A stretch of DNA of 64,000 nt, taken from positions 19,830,916-19,894,915 of the forward strand of contig OZ022586.1 of the NCBI GenBank assembly GCA_963669155.1, given 5' to 3'. Positions 45,562 through 56,756 of the stretch are shown here, one piece after another. The DNA comes from Arbacia lixula (Eukaryota > Echinodermata > Echinoidea > Arbacioida > Arbaciidae). The notes under the pieces are model-generated. The model did not search any database. It was not told the DNA's origin and worked only from the letters and a program-made list of their open reading frames with translations. The stretch's first letter is position 1. Each line of letters starts with the position of its first letter. The position numbers and the translations under genes are program-made.

Positions 45562-46440
45562 CAGTCTAAGGAATACTACTCTTATTCCTCGTGATCGAAA
45601 GATAGATAGAACATCACAATTCTATACTTTGCATACAAACTTATTCATATTAGTGTTTCTAGACTGTGAATACAAAGTTAGTGAACGAAGACTATTTTAT
45701 AGTGATATCAAGCAATTATCAAAACTCCAGATTATACTTTTAAAGTCATTTCCAAGTATAGTACACGTATTTCTTGTGTACTACTCATTGAGGTGAAGAT
45801 GGCATTCCATTGCTCTACAAGTCAAGGCCCCGTCTTATAAAGAGTTGTGATTGAACTGAATCAATCTCAAGTCTAATCCCAAATCTATAAACGGAGTTAC
45901 GATTGAAATCAACCGCAAAGCTGAATAATGACCAGCGCAGAGGACTCGATTATGCTCCGATTCTGCCGGCGTAAGGGCCGACGCTTAGAAATGTGACGTC
46001 ACCGAACTCAAGTATTATGTTCATGATATTACAATATAATTTTTACTTGTCAATGATCTCGATGCATGCTCATGAAATATCAGTGTAAGCACCATGCTCG
46101 AGAGATGACAACGGAGAGTTTTCGATTCGGGACGACGGATTTGTAGTAGGCCTACATACGCTGATGATACTGCACATGATCGTCGTAATGATGATGGCTT
46201 CCTTAGTACATGTATGAATGCGTTTCCCATGATAGCACTGTTTCGTAGCCTATAACTGTATAAAATATTTGTAAATGTTATTTAATTACTGGGTGTACAG
46301 ATTGAATGATATTTTGTACCAAGAGGTGTACAATAATGTGCTATAGTGCTAGACATATTGGTCATCATATGACCGAAAAGGTTGTAAATACTCGTTACCA
46401 TTTTGTGAATTGATTAAAGATGTAATCGAGATGTGAGCAC
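45562..46440 (+). other. Probable 3' UTR of the MAM gene
   Basis: AT-rich non-coding sequence follows the TAG. The first plausible poly(A) signal is ATTAAA at 46413-46418; a canonical AATAAA appears only at 46868-46873. Part of the stretch (about 45826-45930) resembles a dispersed repeat starting ccccgtcttataaagagt. The end point is an estimate from sequence signals only. Confidence 0.35.
45826..45930 (+). repeat. Family F dispersed repeat, copy 2
   Basis: ccccgtcttataaagagttg and taaacggagttacgattgaa match the ends of the element at 15963-16100. It lies in the probable 3' UTR. Confidence 0.45.
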
Positions 46441-47159
46441 TTCGGAAATTATCGTACCCGGGTCTAGATTCTTAGTATAACGGTTGAATCACTGATTTCA
46501 GGAAATATGTCTCTAACACGTATATATACGGGAATCTGGGCCCATATTTTTTCAGCTTTATGTAACGATACAAAGGTGGGGCACACCTTTTGCAAGAAGA
46601 TTGACTTTCATAAGAAAAATTAAGTACCACGGGAAATTGAAGAAAGTACTGTTTAACTGTAAAAGAACTTCCCTCATTATGAGCAATGCAATTGATCTTT
46701 GAGAGGGGTTATTTGGATTACTTGATTTCTAGTCGGTTTTGGACGGGTCGCCCAAAATCTAGCCTTTCCTGTAGCATACAGACCGGGGACAGCAATACAG
46801 CGCACGTCACGATTATTCACACAGAAGTGATCCGCTAACCGATACACTCAGCGTTTTAAAAACGGCAAATAAACTTAGACCATGGCCAAACGTTAGAAAA
46901 GTCATTTTGTTACTTAGCCTGAAAAGGCTCGTCAAGCTTAAACTGTAAGATTTCAAGCACGTTATTGTTTGGGTACACTGCTGATTCCTGCCGAGTTTTG
47001 CTACTCTTGCAAATGGGCTAACCTGCCTTTAATGTGCCACGCAAACTGCTATTCCATGAGATGGGAGTTATGCGTAGTACTTAGGCCATCGAAGTCTGGA
47101 TTTTGCAGTCTTAAGAATGATAAGGGCGTATGATCCTAACGATCATAAGAGGACATTTT

Positions 47160-47325
47160 CACTGTGTACACACATTTTATGCAATTTGTTCACATATTAT
47201 GTTACTATTGGTAACTCCAAAGCTTGTCCGAGGTTTGTCGACTAGCAGCAACTAAAAGATCAAGAGCGCATCCCACCCATTGAGATTGAATCACTAGATA
47301 CAGGTGACTGTACTCGGTGTTACAA
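47160..47325. mobile_element. MITE, family B copy 4 (partial)
   Basis: Shares ggtaactccaaagcttgtcc, gaggtttgtcgactagcagc, cccacccattgagattgaat and cactagatacaggtga with copy 1. Confidence 0.6.
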
Positions 47326-47344
47326 CAATTTATTGACACTTGTG

Positions 47345-47725
47345 AACAATGATTGAGAACAAGTTACAACTTGAATTAAGCTGAAATGTACACATCATAA
47401 GGTCAAAGGATGTCAATTTGTTTAGAAGCAGGTGACATTTTAACAGTGATTATTCTTGAAGTAATCCTTGGAATATTTAATGAGATTTTTCTACTTTTGG
47501 GCAAATTTTGACCTAATTTCGTTAGTGTATCAGATAATTGATTCACAACACACGAGTGCCATTCTGCACCACATATGTCAATCCAGAACGTTTTTTTTTT
47601 TCTGCTGGAAGCTTCATGAATGATTAATGACACTGTGGTGAAAGTTGCAAGTGAAAGTTGTGATGCACATTGGGCATTGCTATGTTCTGAATTGATTATA
47701 CACACACATTTTTATGTCCAAATTT
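47345..47725. mobile_element. Foldback MITE, family A copy 2
   Basis: Includes the outer arm aacaatgattgag...gaattaagctgaaatgtaca, then catcataaggtcaaaggatg, gtatcagataattgattcac, a tttctgctggaagcttcatg centre and the mirrored right arm ttctgaattgattatacaca. Confidence 0.65.
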
Positions 47726-48339
47726 GAAGGAGAAAATTGTCAAAATATCATTTGATATTACGAGAACAATACCGACTGAACTTTCATTTAACTTGCTCCC
47801 AATAAATTGACGTACTATGAGTCTGTGTTTCAACTTTAGCTTCATTGGAGCTGTAACTTATTTTCAATCTTTCTTCAAAAGTGTCAAAATTATTATTTTG
47901 TTTGTTTAACATTTAGTAGTACCATGTTAAACGCAATTAAGCAGTGTTAGGCGAAGAATACATTATGAAAATCTTTCATTGCATACAATAATTGTAGGCC
48001 TATTATGAGATTGTTTATTACACGTGTCCATTTTGCGATCCCGATCTTTCAGTGCGTTTATTGGTCATAGTGTAATATATATTGGGAGAGATCAGCGTTA
48101 TTATGATGTAAAGACCCGGTTGCTGATCGAGTAATTATTGTTCAAATTAAAGAAAGGATATTTTTCTCAAAAATTCTGCTTACGTCTTCTTTACTCATTT
48201 CATTTCATTTATTTGCCACATCCAGCATCAATAAACAAACAGTTCAAAGAAATCTCGTTTGTATTATACGAGGTGGCACTGTTTTTATTGTCTCGCCCAC
48301 CGGAGGTGAAGGCGTCCGTCCGTCGTCCGTCACAAATGT

Positions 48340-49025
48340 TAAAGTTTACCTGCAAGACTCTCTTATGATCCATAACTTGGCAACTGTTACAGCAATGGCA
48401 GCCACACTTGGTTGATAGAAGTACTAGGGGTATCTTCATGTTATGGTGTTGTCAGAGGTCATGTGATGATGTCAAAGGTCATTTGAGGTCATATATTAAA
48501 AAGTATGTGCAAGACTCTCTTTTTCTATGTTAAAGTTTACCTGCAAGACTCTCTTTTGACAAATAACTTCACATATGTTGCTTGGATTACAACCTAACTT
48601 GGGTCATAGATGCACTGGGGGTACCTTCATGTTATGGTGCCGTTGGAGGTCAAAGGATAAGGTCAAAGGTCATTTGAGGTCATACGTTAAAGTTTACCTG
48701 CAAGACTCTCTTTTGACAAATAACTTCACATGGGTTGCTTGGATTACAACCTAACTTGGGTCATAGATGCACTGGGGGTACCTTCATGTTATGGTACCTT
48801 TGGAGGTCACAGGACAAGGTCAAAGGTCATTTGAGGTCATACGTTAAAGTTTACCTGCAAGACTCTCTTTTGACAAATAACTTCACATAGGTTGTTTGGA
48901 TTACAACCTAACTTGGGTCATAGATGCACTGGGGGTACCTTCATGTTATGGTGCTGTTGGAGGTCACAGGATAAGGTCAAAGGTCATTTGAGGTCATACA
49001 TTAAAGTTTACTTGCAAGACTCTTG
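48340..49025 (+). repeat. 157-bp tandem satellite with nuclear-receptor-type half-sites
   Basis: taaagtttac recurs at 48531, 48688, 48845 and 49002, giving three units of exactly 157 bases. A diverged unit precedes from 48340 and a stub follows. Units are nearly identical. Each contains AGGTCAAAGGTCATTTGAGG followed by TCA. In the unit ending near 48687 the half-sites AGGTCA lie at 48660-48665, 48667-48672 and 48677-48682. No protein frame is conserved. Confidence 0.92.
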
Positions 49026-49263
49026 GTGAAGGCTTCCTAACTTGTGCACAGAATTGTGTGAGCATGTGTGAGCATTACTGATGTAGATTTAGGCAAACAT
49101 TACTCATGCACATTTATGCAAATTTATTCAAAGTCACTATTTTGCACCCGATTTTGATGTTGTCTGTTTAAAGTTGCTTATTTGTTTGCTTCAGTTTTTC
49201 ACAGGTTTTACAGGCAGGCACTACCTCTTAGGCAACAAAGGAGCCCATTTATTTTATGGCAAC

Positions 49264-49680
49264 ATGGCGTATACATGTTATAGATGTGGAAAGTCATTCC
49301 AGTTGAGAGCGAACCTCCAGAAACATTCATGTAATATTTGCTACAAATGTGGGAAGCAGTTTACCAGGAAACAAGTGTTGCCTTTACATTCTTGTATAGG
49401 TTCTTTTTCATGTCAGTATTGCAACAAAACATATTGCTCTGAAGTCAGACTTAAAAGTCATCCTTGTACATTTTGTACAAAGTGTAAAAAGCAATTTAGT
49501 TCATTTCAAAGAAAGGAAGGTCATGTATGCGATAATATGAAAGCAAGCACAAATGCTAATCGAGATGCCCATGACCAGTGTGAACAAGCTTCAAATGCAC
49601 ATTTGAATAAAGTGGAAAATACAAAAAAGAACAAACCAGTGACAGATGAAAGTCATAACAGTCAGGATTCATTCAGGTAA
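49264..49680 (+). CDS. Four-finger C2HC zinc-finger protein or first exon of one
   Basis: From ATG at 49264 (aacATGg context) the frame gives 138 residues; the same frame is open upstream to 49174. Four regular fingers of the form C-x2-C-x12-H-x-C sit end to end. In the protein counted from 49264 they are C5/C8/H21/C23, C26/C29/H42/C44, C50/C53/H66/C68 and C71/C74/H87/C89. Typical finger text is CYRCGKSFQLRANLQKHSC. A polar, Asn/Lys/Ser-rich tail follows. The stop is formed by TTCAGGTAATA, which also reads as a splice donor (CAG|GTAATA at 49677-49678), so this may be an exon joined to something downstream. A second possible boundary is the upstream acceptor ttttcacag near 49205. Nucleic-acid or protein binding is expected from the family. 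It lies in TE-rich DNA, so a transposon-encoded protein is a real alternative. Confidence 0.6.
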   Translation: MAYTCYRCGKSFQLRANLQKHSCNICYKCGKQFTRKQVLPLHSCIGSFSCQYCNKTYCSEVRLKSHPCTFCTKCKKQFSSFQRKEGHVCDNMKASTNANRDAHDQCEQASNAHLNKVENTKKNKPVTDESHNSQDSFR

Positions 49681-50244
49681 TATTATTCATATCTGTTCAA
49701 AATTGTTGCTTTTAAACTCTCTCTAATCATTCACTTTTCCCCTGACAGGTTATCAAGTCTCCAAAAAAATTATTCTTCTTTGTTCACTTTACATGCATGC
49801 CTTATTACAATCATAATGTTCCGCATTATTCATGTCTGTTGACAAACTTTCTTATATAAACGTATCAATTTTAGAAACTTTATTCCATGTTCAGTTTTCA
49901 ACTGCAGCACTAATTTTAACCTTTTTACATTTCTATGCCCCCCAGAGACAAAGTTTACTTCGCCTCTATTGTGCAACTGATTATCATCCTGTTTTGTCTT
50001 TGTCTAATCTAACAGAACTTGGTGGAGGCTTTTTATTCCATCTCAAAGAAGGGGGAAGGTGGGGGAGGGGGAGTAGATAGAGGAAGTAGCATTGCGTGAA
50101 ATAGCCCTTCTCATTTATGGAATGTTACATTCTATGGCAGATATTTCACAATCAGCCAGGGATACAATTCTTTTGCGTAGCAACGGAGATCGCGATATTT
50201 CTGGTTATTTTCGCAAGTGGGCGACACACAATATTGCTAATGCC
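49681..50244. other. No recognised feature
   Basis: AT-rich sequence after the zinc-finger frame. A small poly-purine patch (gaagggggaaggtgggggag) lies at 50047-50075. I see no exon that clearly continues the zinc-finger protein. Confidence 0.4.
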
Positions 50245-50530
50245 TTGTGTTGAACAATAATTAAAAACCAGTTTTTAACTCACATTAAGCTAAAATGTAT
50301 TTTATTAGTATTAATTACCCAGGGTAGCCCCTTCAATGGTTGAACACTGTTTTACCAGGGGGCCCTGCTTTTACATATAACACAACATGGTTGACATATA
50401 TACAAACAAATAACATACATAGTTAATTGAGAAATAAACACTAGTTTGGAAATTGCATAACATCTGTGGACAAGAACAGTTAACAAAATAAATCACTTGT
50501 AAAACTGGAAAGCATATGTATCATTATACA

Positions 50531-50690
50531 AATGATGCACAGGTTTGAGTGGGTCAGTAGGAATTGTGTTCACAAGGTACCTCTGAATTGCCTGAACCCA
50601 CGAGGCGAAGCCGAGTGGATTTCGGGCAAAATTCAGAGGTACCGCGTGTACACAATCCTACTGACCCACGAAATAAACCTGTGCATCATC
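50531..50690. repeat. 160-bp near-perfect hairpin with GGCGAAGCCGAG loop
   Basis: The arm at 50531-50588 (atgatgcacaggtttgagtg ... ggtacctctgaatt) is complementary to 50630-50690 (aattcagaggtacc ... gaaataaacctgtgcatcat). The loop region contains cacgaggcgaagccgagtgg. A three-base gap and a few mismatches separate the arms from perfect pairing. Confidence 0.85.
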
Positions 50691-50692
50691 TG

Positions 50693-51592
50693 TTTTATAG
50701 AATGGGCCCCAAAATCTAATAAAAACGGGAAAAATCTCAATCAACCTAATTTACCGGATGCATGGTAAAATCATGCGTCCAGTCATTACCGGATGCATGG
50801 TTATGACAAAATCATGCATCCGGTAATTACCGGATGCATGGTTATTGACCAATCAGATTGCAGAGATCCATCTTCATCATCAATGACCATGATCAATGAT
50901 TGGAATCATCAAAATCTGCCCAGACTAAAAATTATGGAAATTTCACGTAGAAAAGTGTCCAAATAACACAGCTAAAATATGAGATGATTTTCTCCATAGA
51001 CCATGTCAAGTGGAGAAATAGAGTCTGCATGTATAGAACTACCAAGTTAATCACGCTTTAATTTGATAACAATCATTTAAACGACGTAGTCATATCAGAA
51101 AAGACAGATTTACTGCGAATGTCCTGGGTGGCATTGAGTGCCCAAATGAACGTATTCGCAATACACGTTAGTGGGCAAATCACCGCAGCAACGCGTCTCA
51201 CACAGTGCTGCGACAGCGTAGAATTCAGTCATGAGTTTGTCCATTTCTCCGTTCGAAATATCTTCCAAATTTACGTGTTTCACCTCTGCAAAGCCTTTAA
51301 ATGTAGACAATGAGTATTCGATGCTTTGAGTTCAATTTGTACTTACTGAAAGCGTCTGAATCGTCCAAAAATTGTTTCAATTCTTCATCTCATTTTATCG
51401 GAGTTTCTCGTGATTCATGGGTGCCGCCATTAGCGTAAGCAACATTGGTATTGATCATGTTAATTCTCGGTATCGCGATATCGTGTTGATATCGTGTTGA
51501 TATCGCGTGCTGCCAGTGAAAAAAAAATTACACGTTCATTACGGGTAATTAACCAATCAGATTGCAGAGATTCTGACACCCATTCTATAATT
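50693..51592. mobile_element. Insertion with inverted ends, possible recombinase remnant
   Basis: Ends tatagaatggg (about 50696) and cccattctata (about 51590) are complementary. Accaatcagattgcagaga occurs in direct orientation near both ends (50850 and 51551). Near the left end ccggatgcatggtta repeats three times in both orientations (50755-50840). On the minus strand an open frame at 51310-51110 starts with a segment like FAEVKHVNLEDISNGEMDKL. That is vaguely like the N-terminal part of Crypton/KIAA1958-type tyrosine recombinases. The frame is short and degraded; the match is from memory and weak. Confidence 0.35.
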
Positions 51593-52560
51593 CGTCTTGT
51601 ATGGCACAACTTTTAACCAAATATATTTACATGTAATAGTTTAATAAATAGTTTTTGTAGTGAACAATAACACAGTTGAAAACGTATCTGACATTGCATC
51701 ACTTGCAAAGCTGGTCAAACTGGTAAGCACATGTCTTGTCTTATATCATCCGGACTATAACCAAACATGCATTCAACAAAAAGTAAGAGTGATTTAAGTT
51801 TTGCAGTGAACAAAAACCACATTTGCATATAAATATATACACAAAATATCAATTTCATTATTTGAAAAAAAAATTCTCTAGTTGTAACTAATATGTGGGT
51901 TTTTTAAACAAAAAATTACAACTTTTTATATGCAGTAACAAATGACACTGTTTAAAGAATACATTAAAGTTATCCTTAAATAAAATGGTAGGCATGTGAC
52001 TTGTCACCTTTTTGGCAGAAGCAATAATTATCTGTTTTTCCTTGGGCACAATCAAAATTTACATGTCAATGGTATCTGGTAGACATACATGGATTGTGTT
52101 TACAAATTTTAACGTTATCAATGTTTTTTTCATTGTAAACTGTCGTAAACAACGACACAATACAAGAAAGATAAAAATGGCTATATTCTAACAACCATAA
52201 CGAGTGTTCATGCAGGAAACACATTGTACATAACAGGTATCATTAACCAAAAAAATATTTGTAGCCCAATTAGCATGATTAGTATTTCTTTAATATAAAA
52301 AAGGTGAACAATAACACAATTCAAGAATGGTACCTGATTATGTTTTAACAATTATCACGACTGTATAGGTGAACATGTGACCAAATGTTTAAGGAAACAT
52401 GTGAAAGGAAACATATGCATGATAGGTGTCATTATTTGTAATAAATAGGTCTCTCTGATGACTTATGTGAAAAGAGTTTACACTTGATTGTTCGATTGTT
52501 ATGGATTTCTCTATCTCCAAAATACTGGTATGAATTGTTGTTTTTCGTAGTACGTTTAAC

Positions 52561-53655
52561 TTATGGATGCAGGTTATTCCATATGGTTGACCCATAGTGT
52601 GAAAATGACTTTTTGCCGGTTTGGGTGCGTACCGCGAGGATTATAAAACCATGATCGGAGGAGGAACGGATACTGTATCTGTGTGTATTTCTTGTTGTTA
52701 CTATTATGTTGTTTAAATATGGCGGGGCATAATTGTGTACAGCAGCGTGCATCATTTTACAAACTTGGAAATCCCATCTGTCTTGTATTGGAACCCAGTT
52801 TAGTTGTTGTAATACAATATTGGTAGGGGTTGTGGCATTTGTTCCTAATGCTACTCTCGCCATCTTCTTGTGTTGCTTAATGAGTGTTTCTTTTACGTAT
52901 TGTGCACAGGTCGACCACGCACAGCTGTAATAATCAAATTATGGGAGTATTAGTGTATTTGCAAGCAGTTTGGCACTACTGATGGTAAGATGATTTCTGA
53001 GACGCCCCAACAATACCAACCGGGATGATTTTTTCTCACTTGTGTGTTCAATGTGTTTCTGCCAGTTTAAGTCGTCATCTAGGATTACCCCAAGGTATTT
53101 GTAACACCGTTACTCTGTCTATATTATGATTGTTCACATGTATCTGTATCTGCAGGTCACGGGCTTTTGAAAGTTTCTGGGGTGTACCAAATAAACTATA
53201 CTGGGTTTTGGTGGGGTTTAGGACTAATCTATTGTGGTACAGCCACTGAGCCACAGAAGACAGATCAGCATTAAGTGCTGCCTCTATTTCATCAGCAGTT
53301 TGTCCACTATATACCAGGGCTGTATCGTCATCATACATCAAGACTTGACTCTTTTTTACAACCCTTGGCAAGTCATTGACCATTAATGTGAACAAAAGTG
53401 GGCCTATAGGATTGACCCCTGGGGGACTCCTATTGTTATGTCCCTTATATCCGACACCGTCTCTTTAATTAACGTGCTTTGTGTACGACTAGCTAAATAG
53501 GCTTTGAACCACTCAATCTCCTTTCCCTGAACACCATACAATTTAAGTTTTTGAAGTAAATCATTGCGGTCAACCAAATCAAACGCCTTTTTAAGATCGT
53601 GGAAAATATTGCCAGTAAGTCGGCCGCGATCCATTTCTTTGTATAGATACATCAT
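52561..53655 (-). pseudogene. Reverse transcriptase fragment of the non-LTR element (frameshifted)
   Basis: Three open pieces on the minus strand match successive parts of a non-LTR reverse transcriptase. The first (53655-53404) has FHDLKKAFDLVDR, YLASRTQ and the GVPQGSIL box. The second (53395-53075) begins FTLMVNDLP and carries the catalytic box as MYDDDTALVYSG, where the family usually has Y/F-A-D-D, then LNPTKTQ. The third (52863-52561) carries the downstream region LQQLNWVPIQDRWDF and WNNLHP. At about 53400 a two-base frame change follows the GSIL box and puts a TAG in frame. Another frame change lies near 53105 and a TAA near 52940. The N-terminal RT motifs and endonuclease are absent. 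The element cannot make an active enzyme. Confidence 0.85.
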
Positions 53656-55439
53656 ACATCATACAGTCAAGGGATGTCAATTTTTTAGAGACAGGTATTG
53701 TGACATTTCATTTATTACTTTTTTGTAATAATTCTTTGAATATTTAATGAAATTTCCACTTTTCGACAAATAGGGATTTGAAAATGTGTGTGTATCAGAT
53801 TAATTCAGAACACAACACTTGTTATTGTGCATCACACAGTCCAACCCGCAACTTCTTTTCTGCCAGAAGCATCATGCATTATTAATGAAACTGTGATGGC
53901 AGTTGCTAGTGGATTAAAAGGTGTGATAAACAGTGGCCATTGTTGTGTTCTGCATTAATTATCTGATACACACATGCACATTTTCAAATCCATATATGTC
54001 CAAAAATGGAAATCTCATTAAACATTCCAAGGATTATTACGAGAAAAGTAATCAATGAAATGTCACAAAACCTGTCGTTAAAAGAATTGACATCCCTTTA
54101 CTTTATGATGTGCCAATCTCAGCTTGATTTAAGTTGAAAATGATTTTTAATCATTTTTCAAAAGTATCAAACGATTGGAAAAACAAAAGCTTAAAAATAA
54201 GGTCCGTAGCGTAATCAATAACAGCATTCTAAGGATAGTAGTAGTAGGGAGGTGCCAGAACTGGAGTCAACACGAAGAGTAATTAATTCCTACACCATGC
54301 AGTCGCGTAGCACAACGTAATATTTTACGCGTGAGGATGACATATTTTGTATGCGCAGAAGATTTCAGAAACACTCCATGTACTAAATTACATGTGCAGT
54401 AGTGATATGATTCTGTGAATTTCAAATTATATTGTTGTCATTGTTTTTGTGATAAACGGAGAACACTGCAGACAGCATGTCAGACAATTTCCTCATATCG
54501 CACATTGATCAATCATTCCCTTACAAATATTTTGCAAATCGTTTACCATGTGTTTTACCTTCCACGGAACTAATCTCAATTACGTGTCAGGAGATGTCCG
54601 AACAGGTTACGGACCAAATTCTTTCTACAATTTTATCAAAATTTCCCCTACGCTCACCTCAAACTAATTCACAGTTATCAAGATAACCTATTAACTCAAA
54701 GCGAGGGCTGAACGATTGTCATTCTTCTCAAACCAGACTGTCTTTTGTTATTCAGATGAACACATTGCCTAATTAGATATACTTGTTTAAAACACGTGAA
54801 TATCTTTTTATAAGGCGGCGGCAATGATAGATCAAAGGAAGTATATCCGAGCACCGTCCATATCCACTACAGGTCCATGCTATTGAAGACCCGTAAAGTT
54901 AGTCATCGTTGGACAAATTAATCTGTTTTGCTCCCCAACCTACCCACACACACGCCCCTCCACCACATTTCCCAAGCTAAAGGACATTTAACCAGTATAA
55001 AAAAAAATTATATAGGAGAGTTCAGATCCGATACATATGCCAATGGTCATGATGATGGTTGCGTGTTAAACAATGGCTGAAGACCATTTCTCAACAATTT
55101 CAGTTCAATAGTGAACTGTTGAACAAAATTGATAATCTTGGATTTTGTTTTTAAATCCCCATTAAGCCCAAAACGTTTACATAATTTACCCCGGAGTCAC
55201 CCTCATGTAGATAATTTGATTAACTTTAATATGATACCTTATCTCATTCAAATTTTGAGCGGCGGTCATTTCCCCAAATGGCCGCCAATAAGTCCTTGTG
55301 CCAAATTCAGGAGGGCTCAATATCCAAAATTTGCTTAGATAAATTATTTCTACATGTTTGCAAAATTTGGTGCCTTCAGACAAATGTGAAAAGGTGGGCT
55401 GACAAGCTTTATGGGAAAATGCATTCCTTCATGAAATCC

Positions 55440-55625
55440 TAGAAAAAGGGCAATTTATGGATTCATAAATCACACGACACATTGGAAAGTAGCTCCCGCG
55501 TGAGGTCAGAAAATTAAAACTTAACAAAAACCTTTCTGATCCTTCGACAGATTTTCGTCAATACTTCAACTAGTGTTGCTTCAAAGAAAACCAAATTATG
55601 ACAATATTACGAACATTTTTTTTCC
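55440..55625. mobile_element. Family D MITE, right half only (copy 3)
   Basis: aaaaagggcaatttatggat, cacacgacacattggaaagt, gacagattttcgtcaatact and tcaactagtgttgcttc match the right half of copies at 3000 and 11261. Confidence 0.55.
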
Positions 55626-55714
55626 TCGAGCGGGATTTTGGTCGTCCACGGGGGTCCATTCGAACCCCGAACCCCATTGGTTACGGGCCTGTCCCACTAG
55701 GTGCTATAATTTTT

Positions 55715-56055
55715 TAAACACTTGAAAGATGGTTAAAAATCAATTTCAACTCATATTGACACATTATAAATCATTTGATTGATCATTGATCAATTTTTTT
55801 GTAATACTTTTTAGAATATTTAATGGGATTAACACAGGCCTATGTATGAGATAATTGATTTAGAACACAATGACCATTGTGTGTCACACATATTGAATTC
55901 ACTAGCAACTAGCAACTACCATCACAGTTTCATTAATAATGCATGATGCTTCTGGTAAAACAGAAGTTGCAGGTTGCCATGTGTGGACATTGTTGTTGTG
56001 TTCATTGATGTGCGTTGAAATTGATATTTAATTATTTTTCGAGTGTCAACAGTGT
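55715..56055. mobile_element. Foldback MITE, family A copy 4
   Basis: The outer arm acttgaaagatggttaaaaa (tcaatttcaactcatattgacacattataaat), then gaatatttaatgggatt, gagataattgatttagaaca, gcatgatgcttctg and the mirrored right arm to ttgatatttaattatttttc are seen. Confidence 0.6.
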
Positions 56056-56171
56056 TTTTATCAGTAGTAGAGCGTGCATGATCATACAAAATCATCTATT
56101 CACCTACCTCCATACACATCATATTGATATTCGTCACCAAACTGCCAAATACATGACAAACCAACATCGTA

Positions 56172-56175
<4 letters not shown>

Positions 56176-56207
<32 letters not shown>
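56176..56207 (+). repeat. (GA)n microsatellite
   Basis: A GA run of about 30 bases followed by a looser purine-rich stretch to about 56330. Confidence 0.9.
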
Positions 56208-56209
<2 letters not shown>

Positions 56210-56532
56210 ATGCAGGGAGATGGTAGAGTGGATGAAAAGATCGAGTGAGAGAAAAGAGAGAAAAGGAGAGGGAGGAAGTGTACTAGAGTGTACCAGTGGG
56301 TGTAAACAAAAGAAGGAGAGAGAATTCATGTGAATCACCCAATCAGGAATTGTTATTATTCAAATAACCGCGGCAAGGAATACTTGTGTGTAGTCGCGAT
56401 GTGATGCGATGCGATACAATACAACGCACACTTGACTATGCATGCTCGCTACATAAGCATTGCTTCACACGCACGCAACTCCGAACTCGTTCTGCCAATT
56501 AATCGACGAAAGTCCACTGAATTCTGATCAAT

Positions 56533-56756
56533 ATGGATGATTTCATCAATGAAGATGTAGCTCTGCTTGATTCTGATGAAGAATCAATCCTAGATGGTAT
56601 GCTTGCGGGAGATTGTGAGTCTGATTCATCGGATTCGACTAACTCTAGCGATGAGATTTCTTCGGATGCTGATCGACCCATCACGCCAACTCGTCAGCCG
56701 TGCAAACGAGTACGAAAGCGTGCACAACATACCGCTGCAACACGACAAGCACAACG
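56533..56756 (+). CDS. piggyBac gene coding exon 1 (acidic N terminus)
   Basis: The ATG at 56533 is followed by 74 codons plus two bases, ending at the donor ACG|GTGAGT. The peptide is rich in Asp, Glu and Ser (CESDSSDSTNSSDEISSDAD) and ends in a basic patch (RQPCKRVRKRAQH). This mirrors the disordered acidic N terminus of piggyBac proteins. In the genomic frame a TGA follows immediately after the donor, which supports splicing. Confidence 0.8.

Larger units (their letters stand above)
46441..49263. other. Intergenic DNA between MAM gene and zinc-finger frame
   Basis: Contains family B copy 4, family A copy 2 and the 157-bp satellite. 46640-46850 loosely resembles 20170-20310 (agaacttccctca..., ctagcctttcctgtag...). 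46850-47150 and 47730-48330 show nothing I can name. There is no convincing coding sequence. Confidence 0.6.
50299..53655 (-). mobile_element. 5'-truncated non-LTR retrotransposon (jockey/CR1/Rex-like)
   Basis: The minus-strand order is reverse transcriptase remnants (53655-52561), a long AT-rich 3' region, and a 3' end reading ctaccctgggtaattaatac followed by taataaaa at 50299. Only the C-terminal two thirds of the RT and its downstream region remain. The 3' region carries repeated phrases of the type gaacaataacacaattcaag (51662, 52305) and is interrupted by a hairpin-bearing insertion at about 50531-51592. No long terminal repeats are seen. Confidence 0.65.
50245..54150. mobile_element. Family A MITE copy 3, split by a retrotransposon
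   Basis: The outer left arm aacaataattaaaaaccagt (tttaactcacattaagctaaaatgta) ends at about 50298. The rest of the element (catcatacagtcaagggatg ... mirrored ... cctttactttatgatg, then the outer right arm to about 54150) begins at 53657. Compared with copy 2, these two pieces are adjacent in the intact element; the 3.36 kb between them is the retrotransposon. Confidence 0.6.
54151..56532. other. Intergenic DNA before the piggyBac gene
   Basis: Contains a family D fragment, family A copy 4 and a GA repeat. Stretches 54200-55430 and 56350-56532 show nothing I can name. 55240-55330 has 'atggccgcc' phrases like those near 27 kb. I could not find piggyBac terminal repeats with flanking TTAA here. 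Confidence 0.5.
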
